Shown: piece after piece, positions 30,594 through 37,990 of the stretch | How the letters are laid out: every line of letters starts with the position of its first letter | Position numbering within the stretch: the stretch's first letter is position 1 | Assembly: GCA_964195155.1 (NCBI GenBank) | Contig: CAXMOP010000048.1 | Coordinates: 1 to 41,296, forward strand | DNA from: JACZST01 sp964195155 | GTDB taxonomy: Bacteria > Actinomycetota > Acidimicrobiia > Spongiisociales > UBA5794 | Length of the DNA: 41,296 bases | Direction: 5' to 3' | Notes under the pieces: model-generated | The model's input: only the letters and a program-made list of their open reading frames with translations | What the model was told of the DNA's origin: nothing | The model's database searches: none | Translations under genes and position numbers: made by a program

Positions 30594-31688
30594 ATGCGCA
30601 CGCTTGTCACCATCCGCGAGCCCGGAGACGAACCGATCCCTCTGGTGATCGAAGATGGCCGGTTTGCCGACCCCGATCTAGGCCCGATCGACCGTGAGAT
30701 CGACAGCGCACACCTGTACGCACTTCCCGGGCTGTCCGATTGCCACGCCCATCTCAGCGCGAGCTCGATCGGTGCGATGCTCGAACTCACCGACGACGAA
30801 GTTCGCCGCAATTCCAGGCGGCATGCCTGGATGCAGGTCGCGGGCGGCGTCCTCCTCATCGCGGACAAGGGCTCCGGCACCGACGTCACGCTGGAAATAC
30901 TCGACGCACCTGCTGCCGAGCGGCCGCAGGCGTCGATGGCGGGTCGGATGATCGTTCCTGCCGAGGGGTATTACGCGGGCTACGGACATCAGGTCGAGGA
31001 GGAAGACCTGATCGATGCGGTCCGCTCCGTCGATAGCCGCTCCGAGTGGGTCAAGATCGTTGCCGACTGGCCGAGGAAGGGCCAGGGCCCGGTGGCGAAC
31101 TACACCGAGGAAGCGGTGGCGAAAGCCGTTGAGGTGGCGCACGCTGCCGGGCGCCGGGTTGCGGTGCACACGATGGCGCCGGCGGGGGTGAGGATCGCAG
31201 TCGACTGCGGCGTCGACTCCGTCGAGCACGGACCGTTCCTCACTGCGGATGACCTGGCGACACTCGCCGCCCGGGATGCCTGCTGGGTGCCGACCGTGGC
31301 CAACATCGAGTTCCTCCTCGAGTTCCTCGGCGCCGACAGCTCGGGTGGTGCGCTCATGCAGAAGGCCCTGGGCAACCTGAGGGAGCTGCTTCCCGCCGCC
31401 GAGGCGCTCGGCGTCACCACCCTGGCCGGGACCGATCTCGCCATCCCTCACGGTGCCATCGCCCATGAGGCGCTGAAACTCCACGAATACGGGCTCTCAG
31501 CAAGGGCGACGGTCACCGCGGTCTCCACCGCTGCCTATGACTATCTCGGCGTCGAGCGCCGCTTCGTCGCCGGATCTCAAGCGAACGCCGTCTTCTTCGT
31601 CGACGACCCGAATCAGCGGCTGGAGACACTCGCCGACCCCGTGATGATCATCCGGGCCGGGACGATCGTAAAGGCGCCCAATCCGTAG
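30594..31688 (+). CDS. metal-dependent amidohydrolase, 364 aa
   Basis: Hydrolyses an amide, ester or lactam; the substrate is unknown. The HxH metal motif is in GLSDCHAHLSAS, and further ligands are likely in WVKIVAD, VAVHTMAP, VEHGPFL and AGTDLAIPHG. The C-terminal beta-sandwich residues (GSQANAVFFVDDPNQRL) return to the N-terminal part, as usual for imidazolonepropionase/prolidase-like members. There is no signal peptide. The ATG at 30594 gives a normal N-terminus; the frame is open upstream to 29754 but that part lies antisense to the ligase. Confidence 0.9.
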   Translation: MRTLVTIREPGDEPIPLVIEDGRFADPDLGPIDREIDSAHLYALPGLSDCHAHLSASSIGAMLELTDDEVRRNSRRHAWMQVAGGVLLIADKGSGTDVTLEILDAPAAERPQASMAGRMIVPAEGYYAGYGHQVEEEDLIDAVRSVDSRSEWVKIVADWPRKGQGPVANYTEEAVAKAVEVAHAAGRRVAVHTMAPAGVRIAVDCGVDSVEHGPFLTADDLATLAARDACWVPTVANIEFLLEFLGADSSGGALMQKALGNLRELLPAAEALGVTTLAGTDLAIPHGAIAHEALKLHEYGLSARATVTAVSTAAYDYLGVERRFVAGSQANAVFFVDDPNQRLETLADPVMIIRAGTIVKAPNP

Positions 31689-31805
31689 TCTGAAAGGAAA
31701 AACACGGCATATTGTCGGGCTCGTCGATGTTGGACCTTGTGCAAGCCGCCAGAGTGCGCGAAGATGCACTCGTCCCACACCGCACGAACGGCGTGCACGC
31801 GTGCC

Positions 31806-31833
31806 GGGAACCCCGCTTGCGACCGGTAACGTC
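31806..31833 (+). promoter_or_regulatory. ECF-type promoter candidate before the sigma factor gene
   Basis: GGGAACC, 17 bases, then CGTC matches the GGAAC-N16/17-CGTY pattern of actinobacterial SigE/SigH-type promoters. It would give a leader of about 75 nt. The 230-bp gap 31689-31918 shows no other feature I can name. Confidence 0.35.
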
Positions 31834-31918
31834 ATAGAGACACGCAGGGCAGGCGGAAGGCGATCTTCGTTCGCCCCATGGCGATCAGACACGAGCAAAC
31901 AGTGAAGGATTTCACAGA

Positions 31919-32863
31919 ATGAAAACGGCAGAAAAGATCCGGATGGCGGGCCAACCACTGGAGGTTGGCGACAGCCTGACGCGCTACCTCACCGAGATTT
32001 CGCGGCATGAGCTGCTCACCGCCGACGAGGAGGTCGAGCTCGCCCAGGCGATCGAGGCCGGCCGGGACGCCGCGGAGCAGCTGTCATCGGTATCGGTGCG
32101 CGGCGCCGAGAAGGTGCGGCTCGAGCGCGCCGCCCGCAAGGGCAGGGAAGCCAAGGATCGGTTCGCCCAGTCGAACCTGCGCCTCGTGGTCTCCCAGGCC
32201 AAGCGGTACCGCTCGCAGTACGGCATCGAGTTCATCGACCTCATCCAGGAGGGCAATCTTGGCCTGATCCGTGCCGTCGAGAAGTTCGACTGGCGCAAGG
32301 GGTTCAAGTTCTCGACGTACGCCACCTGGTGGATTCGCCAGTCGATGCAGCGGGCGGTGGCAGAGAAGTCACGCACGGTGCGGCTGCCGAACTCGCTGCA
32401 CGACACGCTGGTGACACTCAATGGTGCCCGCAACCGGCTGCTCTCCGAGCTCGGCCGCGATCCCACCGAAGCCGAGCTGGCGCATGAGTCCGGACTGACG
32501 CTCGACGCCGTCTACGAGGCGCAGATGGTCGCCGATTCGATTTCCCTCGAATCGCCGATCGGCGAGGACGGCGCCGTCCTCGGCGATTTCGTCGCTCACA
32601 ACGATGACGAAGATCCGGTGGTTGAGGTTGAGCGCGCAAGTGTCATCGAGGCGCTGCGCGAGGCCATCGGCCGCCTCCCCGAGCGCGAGGCCTACATCCT
32701 CGCCATGCGGGTCGGCTTCGAGGACGGCCTGCCGCGTACCCACGAGGAGATCGGCGGCAATCTCGGTCTCGGCCCCACCCGGGTCCGTTCGATCGAGAAG
32801 CTGGCGCTTTCCAAACTCCGCCACCCGGCGTTCGGGCTGCGTGAAGAAGCGATGGAGTTCTGA
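31919..32863 (+). CDS. group 2 sigma-70 factor (SigA/SigB-like), 314 aa
   Basis: RNA polymerase sigma subunit. Region 1.2 (DSLTRYLTEISRHELLTADEEVEL), the complete region 2 (NLRLVVSQAKRYRS, FIDLIQEGNLGLIRAVEKFD, KGFKFSTYATWWIRQ), region 3 and region 4 (LPEREAYILAMRVG...HEEIGGNLGLGPTRVRSIE) are present. It lacks the long N-terminal region 1.1 of the primary sigma factor, so it is probably an alternative group 2 factor for stress or stationary phase. GAAGGA lies nine bases before the ATG. A possible ECF-type promoter upstream would put it in a sigma cascade. Its TGA forms part of a 17-bp terminator stem. Confidence 0.95.
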   Translation: MKTAEKIRMAGQPLEVGDSLTRYLTEISRHELLTADEEVELAQAIEAGRDAAEQLSSVSVRGAEKVRLERAARKGREAKDRFAQSNLRLVVSQAKRYRSQYGIEFIDLIQEGNLGLIRAVEKFDWRKGFKFSTYATWWIRQSMQRAVAEKSRTVRLPNSLHDTLVTLNGARNRLLSELGRDPTEAELAHESGLTLDAVYEAQMVADSISLESPIGEDGAVLGDFVAHNDDEDPVVEVERASVIEALREAIGRLPEREAYILAMRVGFEDGLPRTHEEIGGNLGLGPTRVRSIEKLALSKLRHPAFGLREEAMEF

Positions 32864-32925
32864 CCCTCTTTGATGCACTCCCGCGGCCGCTAGGCCGCAA
32901 CAAGGGTCGCATCAAAGAGGGTCAG
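32860..32925 (+). terminator. 17-bp perfect inverted repeat beginning at the sigma stop codon
   Basis: CTGACCCTCTTTGATGC (32860-32876) is the exact inverse of 32909-32925. The loop contains a second hairpin, GCGGCC-GCTA-GGCCGC. It probably terminates the sigma factor transcript, though there is no T-tract. Confidence 0.8.
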
Positions 32926-32972
32926 TAAAGGGCGGGCTATCGCGACCGCCCCGTCCTGATCGGGCCGACGAG

Positions 32973-32978
32973 TACCTT
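32973..32978 (+). promoter_or_regulatory. -10 hexamer TACCTT of the cyclase/NB-ARC gene
   Basis: TACCTT is followed by six bases and the ATG at 32985, without a Shine-Dalgarno sequence. Confidence 0.45.
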
Positions 32979-32984
32979 CCCGGT

Positions 32985-35714
32985 ATGGCCGACGTACCAA
33001 GCGGGACAATCACGTTCCTGTTCACGGACATCGAGGGCTCGACCCGTCTCTGGGAAGAGCAGCCCGAGGCGATGCAACAGGCACTCCTGGCACACGATCG
33101 CATCCTGCGAGGCGCCATCGAGGGCAACGATGGCTACGTGTTCGCCACCGGCGGAGACAGCTTCGCCGCGGCCTTCCGGCGCGTCAATGAGGGGCTACTC
33201 GCTGCGGTCGAGGCGCAGCGCGCGCTCGCCGACGAGGACTGGGCAGATGCGCCCATCCACGTGCGGATGGCGCTGCACTCCGGCGAGGCCGAGGAACGCG
33301 ACGGCGACTACTTCGGGCCGACACTGAACCGGGCAGCACGCCTGATGTCGGCCGGCCACGGCGGTCAGGTGCTGGTGTCGCAATCCGCGTTCGATATCAG
33401 TGGCGAAACGGCACCCAAGGAGCTGGCGTTCGACGATCTCGGCGACCACCGCCTCAAGGATCTTGACCGGGCGGTGCGGATCTACCAGCTGCTTCATCCG
33501 GCGCTGCCAACCGAGTTCGCCGCTCTGCGCACCCTCGACTACCGGCCAAACAACCTCCCGATCCAGCTGACCAGCTTCGTCGGCCGCGAGGATGACATAG
33601 ACGCGGTGGTGAGCGTGCTCAGCGACACTCGTCTGCTCACGGTGACCGGTGTCGGCGGTTCGGGCAAGACACGACTCGCCCTACAGGCCGCCGCCGAGGT
33701 GTTGTCGGACTATCCCGGTGGTGTGTGGCTGGTCGAGCTTGCAGACGTTGTCGATCCCAACCTGGTGCCGGCCGCGGTGGCTGCAGAGCTCGGCGTCACC
33801 GAGCGCCAGGGACTGTCGCTCATCGACTCGCTGGCCTCCACGATCGGCGATCAGCAGCTTCTGTTGCTCTTGGACAACTGTGAGCACTTGGTCGATGCGG
33901 CCGCCGAGGCGGCAGCCGGGCTGCTGGAGCGTTGTCCACACTTGCGGATCCTTGCTACCAGCCGGGAACTCCTCGGCGTGCCCGGCGAGGTTCCCTTTGC
34001 TGCTCAGTCGCTCTCCCTGCCACCCGCCGAAGGCAACGGTGAGATCGAGGGATTCGATGCGGTGCGGCTGTTCGTAGAACGCGCCGCCACTGCGAAGCCG
34101 GGGTTCCAGGTGACGCCGTCCAATGCGGCCGACATCGCCCAGATCTGTCGGCGTCTCGACGGGATGCCGCTGGCCCTCGAGCTCGCCGCCGCCCGGGTTC
34201 GGGTGATGTCGCCGGAACAGATCTCGGCCCGCCTCGACGACCAGTTCTCCTTGCTCACCGGTGGCGCCCGCACCGCACTCCCCCGGCAGCGCACCCTGCA
34301 AGCCACCATCGAGTGGAGCTACCAGATGCTCGACGAGGACGAGCAGGCCGTGTTTCAGAGCCTCTCGGTGTTTGTCGGCGGCTTCGCAGCCGAGGGTGCC
34401 GAACAGGTCGCCGCCACAAACCAGATCACCGGCTTCGCCGTGACCGACCTCGTGCATCGGCTGGTCGACAAGTCCCTGGTCGTGGCCAGCGAGGAACCGG
34501 ACGGCTCCATCAGGTACCGCCTGCTCGAGACGATCCGGCAGTTTGCCGCCGATGAGCTGGTGAAGGCGGGTCGAGCAAATGACGTTCGTCACTCCCATGC
34601 GCAAGCCTTCGCCGCCCTCGCGATCGAGCAAGAGCAACCGCTGCGCACGGACGAGCACGCGGTGGATGTGGTGACGGTCGAGCACGACAACATCAGGATC
34701 GCCCTGCGGTGGTCGCTCGATGCTGGCGATGTCGACACCGTGACCAACATCGCCACCACGATGGGTTATTACTGGGTGCTCCGCGGTCTTTCGCTCGAGG
34801 GTAGGGACTGGTTGCTCGAGGTCCTCGATCTGATTCCCGACACGGACACTCCAACGCGAGCGAACATCCTCAGGTTCCTTGGCCGGATGCTGTACCTGAC
34901 CGGGGCCTACGCCAGGGCGCGGGATGAGGGGGAGCGGGCACTCGAAATGGCTCGGAGGCTCGATGACGACGCCAGTAGAGCGGGCGCCCTCAACACCCTG
35001 GCCGTGGTCGCCGACGCCACCGGGGAGTACGAGGCCGAGCGGTTGTATCTCGAGGAGGGGCTCGATCTCACTACCGATTCCGATCATTTCCGCCGGTCGA
35101 TCTTCATCGCCGATCTGGGGTGGGCGGCCTGGAAAAGCAACGACATGGAAACGGCGCGACGCCAGTTCACCCTGGCGCTCGAAGAAGCCGAAAGCGGCGA
35201 TATGCCCGGCGTCGACGACTTTCTGTTTGGGCTGTCGTGGGTCGAATGGGTGGAAGGGGACCACGCTCGAGCCGAGGAGTTGGCGGAGGAAGCCGTCGCT
35301 CTTTCCGACCAGATGGGGCGGCCGGTGACGAGCGCCGGACATGAGTTTGGGGTTGCGGTCTACGCCCACGACGGCGGGCACCACGAGGCGGTGGCGCCGG
35401 CGTTGACCCACAGCCTTCCGATCCTCTTAGAAGCTCGTGAGGATCACGCGCTGAACCACTGGCTATGGGCAGCAGCACGAGCTCAGCCGGAGCCGTCCAA
35501 TGCGGTGCGCACCATGGGTGCACAGGCAGCCTTTGCCGACCGCACAGGTTTCGTCTTCGGAATTCCGATTCGCAAGGACGTGCAACGCCTCCTCGAACGG
35601 GCCCGACAGGAACTCGACCCCGAGTCCTTCGATGTCGCCTGGGCGGAAGGACAGGCCGCTTCGGTTGATCAGGCCGGCGCCTGGGCGCTCGAGGGCCTGG
35701 AGCAAGTGGATTAG
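32985..35714 (+). CDS. cyclase-like/NB-ARC ATPase/TPR regulator, 909 aa
   Basis: The N-terminal class III cyclase domain (residues 8-170) has both metal Asp (D15, D58), the substrate Asp D108, N115 and R119, but the substrate-selecting Lys is replaced by A54, so activity is uncertain. An AP-ATPase/NB-ARC-type domain follows with Walker A GVGGSGKT (G222-T229) and Walker B LLLLLDN (D297), plus ATSRELL and RLDGMPLALELAA motifs. The rest (residues 560-909) is helical TPR-like repeats. Mycobacteria carry similar cyclase-ATPase proteins, some with a LuxR HTH; none is visible here. It is probably a cytosolic STAND-type signal protein. Confidence 0.92.
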   Translation: MADVPSGTITFLFTDIEGSTRLWEEQPEAMQQALLAHDRILRGAIEGNDGYVFATGGDSFAAAFRRVNEGLLAAVEAQRALADEDWADAPIHVRMALHSGEAEERDGDYFGPTLNRAARLMSAGHGGQVLVSQSAFDISGETAPKELAFDDLGDHRLKDLDRAVRIYQLLHPALPTEFAALRTLDYRPNNLPIQLTSFVGREDDIDAVVSVLSDTRLLTVTGVGGSGKTRLALQAAAEVLSDYPGGVWLVELADVVDPNLVPAAVAAELGVTERQGLSLIDSLASTIGDQQLLLLLDNCEHLVDAAAEAAAGLLERCPHLRILATSRELLGVPGEVPFAAQSLSLPPAEGNGEIEGFDAVRLFVERAATAKPGFQVTPSNAADIAQICRRLDGMPLALELAAARVRVMSPEQISARLDDQFSLLTGGARTALPRQRTLQATIEWSYQMLDEDEQAVFQSLSVFVGGFAAEGAEQVAATNQITGFAVTDLVHRLVDKSLVVASEEPDGSIRYRLLETIRQFAADELVKAGRANDVRHSHAQAFAALAIEQEQPLRTDEHAVDVVTVEHDNIRIALRWSLDAGDVDTVTNIATTMGYYWVLRGLSLEGRDWLLEVLDLIPDTDTPTRANILRFLGRMLYLTGAYARARDEGERALEMARRLDDDASRAGALNTLAVVADATGEYEAERLYLEEGLDLTTDSDHFRRSIFIADLGWAAWKSNDMETARRQFTLALEEAESGDMPGVDDFLFGLSWVEWVEGDHARAEELAEEAVALSDQMGRPVTSAGHEFGVAVYAHDGGHHEAVAPALTHSLPILLEAREDHALNHWLWAAARAQPEPSNAVRTMGAQAAFADRTGFVFGIPIRKDVQRLLERARQELDPESFDVAWAEGQAASVDQAGAWALEGLEQVD

Positions 35715-35724
35715 CGCGAGGTTG

Positions 35725-36603
35725 TTACTCCTCGCCGCCAAGGCTGCCCATGCTGGTCTCCGTCGGCGGCCACGGCCGCACCAGGCCGGGTGAAACGTGC
35801 CGATCGACCAGGGTCCGCTCCCCGATCGGCTGGCCGACATCGATGGTGGTGGGGTGCCAGGGGTTGCTCTGGCAGGTCTGGGCTATGCCCGCCGGGGCTT
35901 CGATCAGCACGACGATCTCGAGTACCTCTTCACCGGACAGGACCACGGGGCGGATCTCGCGCCCAACCGGTGGCTGCCCACTGGCACAGGCCCGCTCCAT
36001 TACCAACACATCCAGCGTCGAGGATTGTGGATCCGGTGGCGAGTCCGGGTCGGTGATCCAGGCGCCGGTGCCGAAGCCGGCCACGGTCGTTGCGGTGATC
36101 AAGCGACAGCCGCCCCAGCCGGCGGGCTGCCAGGTGTCGCCGTCGCGCTCGATCGTCACGTCGGCATACCCGTTCGGCCCTTCTCCAAGCAAGACCATTC
36201 GGGCGTCGTCCCGCTCGACGACCACCCACTCCCAGCCGCCGCCAAAGGCGCTGCCCTCGCCGAACCATTCGTCAGCCACGGTCTCTCCGTCCTGCTCGAA
36301 GGGACCCTGTTCGTCAGCCACGGCCTCCCCCGCCTGGTCGAAGGCCCGCTGCGCCTCCTCATCGAGCGGAGCCCCCGCCGGCTCAATGGTGCCAAACGCA
36401 AACTCGGCTCTGCCGCATTGAGCGATCAGAACGCCGCCTCCGGGAAGGGTGGTTGTCGTCGTCGTGGGGACGGTGGTTGACGTCGAGGTCGTCGTGGAAA
36501 CATCGATCGTCAACGAGGGTGGCTCCGCCACCTCACCGCCGGGTCCGGCGCAGGCGGCCGCCAACATGAGAAAACCGACGATCAAGCTCGTCCTCCGCAC
36601 CAT
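35725..36603 (-). CDS. secreted lipoprotein with Thr-rich linker, 292 aa
   Basis: Signal peptide with the lipobox LAAAC (Cys18), then a Thr/Ser/Pro linker (residues 33-55). The rest is acidic, with two similar segments EAVADEQGPFEQDGETVADEWFG, and four Cys likely to form disulfides. No known domain is recognised. It starts with ATG at 36603, six bases after TACGCT. It is convergent with the cyclase/NB-ARC gene, ten bases away, and divergent from the fad operon. Confidence 0.75.
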   Translation of the reverse strand: MVRRTSLIVGFLMLAAACAGPGGEVAEPPSLTIDVSTTTSTSTTVPTTTTTTLPGGGVLIAQCGRAEFAFGTIEPAGAPLDEEAQRAFDQAGEAVADEQGPFEQDGETVADEWFGEGSAFGGGWEWVVVERDDARMVLLGEGPNGYADVTIERDGDTWQPAGWGGCRLITATTVAGFGTGAWITDPDSPPDPQSSTLDVLVMERACASGQPPVGREIRPVVLSGEEVLEIVVLIEAPAGIAQTCQSNPWHPTTIDVGQPIGERTLVDRHVSPGLVRPWPPTETSMGSLGGEE

Positions 36604-36609
36604 TCATCG

Positions 36610-36615
36610 AGCGTA
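36610..36615 (-). promoter_or_regulatory. -10 hexamer TACGCT of the lipoprotein gene
   Basis: On the minus strand TACGCT is followed by six bases and the ATG at 36603; no Shine-Dalgarno sequence is present. Confidence 0.45.
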
Positions 36616-36652
36616 CCCCCGGTGTCCGGCAAGCGATCGGCGTGCGCGACAA

Positions 36653-36664
36653 TGTGAGCTCACA
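36653..36664. promoter_or_regulatory. perfect palindrome TGTGAGCTCACA before the fad operon
   Basis: A 12-bp palindrome ends 14 bases before the ATG of the thiolase gene and directly precedes its ribosome-binding site AAAGGAG. It could be the operator of a fatty-acid-responsive repressor. The half-sites look like those of CRP but the 2-bp spacing is wrong for it. Confidence 0.35.
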
Positions 36665-36678
36665 ACAAAGGAGTTCCC

Positions 36679-37986
36679 ATGGCCGGAAGCCAGCCCGGTG
36701 TCGTCTACGGCCGCCGTGTCGCCATCGTCGACGGTCTGCGCACCCCGTTCGTCAAGTCGGGCAAGGAGTTCAAGGACGTCTCGACCCTCCAGCTTGGATC
36801 GGCCGTGGTCACCGAGCTCTTGCAGCGTTCCGGGCTCGACGGTGATCAGATCGATCAGGTCATCTATGGCACCGTGGTCCACGACGTCGCGGCGCCGAAC
36901 ATCGCTCGCGAGATCGTTCTCGCCTGCAACCTTCCCCAGACCGTGGATGCCTATTCGGTGACCAGGGCTTGTGCCACCAGCAGCCAGTCCTTCGTCGACG
37001 GCGCCAAGGCGATCCTGCTCGGCGATGCCGACATCGTGATCACCGGTGGCGCCGACTCGCTCTCGAAGCCGCCGATCACCTACTCGGACCGGTTTGTCGA
37101 CATCCTCATGGACGCCAACGCCGCCAAGGACGTCACCAGCAAGGTGAAGGCCTTTTCGGCCCTCCGTCCCAGGGATCTGGCCCCGCGGCCGCCGGCGATC
37201 GCGGAGCGGGCCACCGGCGTCACCATGGGCGACTCGGCCGAGATCATGGCCAAGGAGAACGGGATCACCCGCCAGGCCCAGGACGAGTTTGCCCTGCGCT
37301 CGCACCAGCATGCCGTCGAGGCGTGGGAGAAGGGAATCTACGACGATGAAGTCATGCCGTTCCACATCGGCCCGGACTACGGGGTAACGGTGGATCGCGA
37401 CACGATCCCGAGAGCCGACACCAGCCTGGAGAAGCTGGCCAAGCTCAAGCCGGTGTTCGACCGCAAGTACGGGACGGTGACCGCGGGGAACTCATCGCCG
37501 CTCACCGACGGCGCTTCCGCGCTGCTGCTCATGGACGAGAAGGTCGCCACCAGGCTCGGCTTTGTCCCCAAGGCGTTCCTGCGCTCGTGGGCCTTCACCG
37601 CCCTCGACCCGAACTGGCAGCTGTTGATGGGGCCGTCGTTCGCGACGCCGATCGCACTGGACAAGGCCGGTCTCACCCTCGAAGACATCGATGTCATCGA
37701 CATGCATGAGGCCTTCGCCGCTCAGGTGCTCTCGAACACGCAGGCATTCGCGTCCGTCGACTGGGCTCGGAAGCACCTTGGCCGTGACCAGGCCATCGGT
37801 GAGATTCCCGACGAGAAGTTCAACCTGTATGGCGGCTCGGTCAGCATCGGGCATCCCTTTGCCGCCACCGGCGCCCGCCAGATCCTGACCATGGCGAACG
37901 AGCTGCAGCGCCGCGACGCCGGGACCGCCCTGATCACCCAATGTGCAGCGGGCGGCCTCGGCGCCGCCCTCGTCCTGGAACGCTGA
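36679..37986 (+). CDS. fadI: acetyl-CoA acyltransferase (FadI-type thiolase), 435 aa
   Basis: Thiolytic cleavage of 3-ketoacyl-CoA, the last step of beta-oxidation. The nucleophile is C98 (TRACATSSQ); the catalytic His is in SIGHPFAATGAR and the second Cys in TQCAAGGLG. The length of about 435 aa fits FadI rather than the shorter FadA. GGAG (within AAAGGAG) lies five bases before the ATG. It is followed after four bases by the fadJ gene, as in the E. coli fadIJ operon. It acts in the cytosol in a complex with FadJ. Confidence 0.95.
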   Translation: MAGSQPGVVYGRRVAIVDGLRTPFVKSGKEFKDVSTLQLGSAVVTELLQRSGLDGDQIDQVIYGTVVHDVAAPNIAREIVLACNLPQTVDAYSVTRACATSSQSFVDGAKAILLGDADIVITGGADSLSKPPITYSDRFVDILMDANAAKDVTSKVKAFSALRPRDLAPRPPAIAERATGVTMGDSAEIMAKENGITRQAQDEFALRSHQHAVEAWEKGIYDDEVMPFHIGPDYGVTVDRDTIPRADTSLEKLAKLKPVFDRKYGTVTAGNSSPLTDGASALLLMDEKVATRLGFVPKAFLRSWAFTALDPNWQLLMGPSFATPIALDKAGLTLEDIDVIDMHEAFAAQVLSNTQAFASVDWARKHLGRDQAIGEIPDEKFNLYGGSVSIGHPFAATGARQILTMANELQRRDAGTALITQCAAGGLGAALVLER

Positions 37987-37990
37987 GCCG

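Noticed and set aside
36653..36664. CRP-type cAMP receptor site
   Set aside because: The half-sites match, but the spacer is 2 bp rather than 6, so a CRP dimer would not fit.
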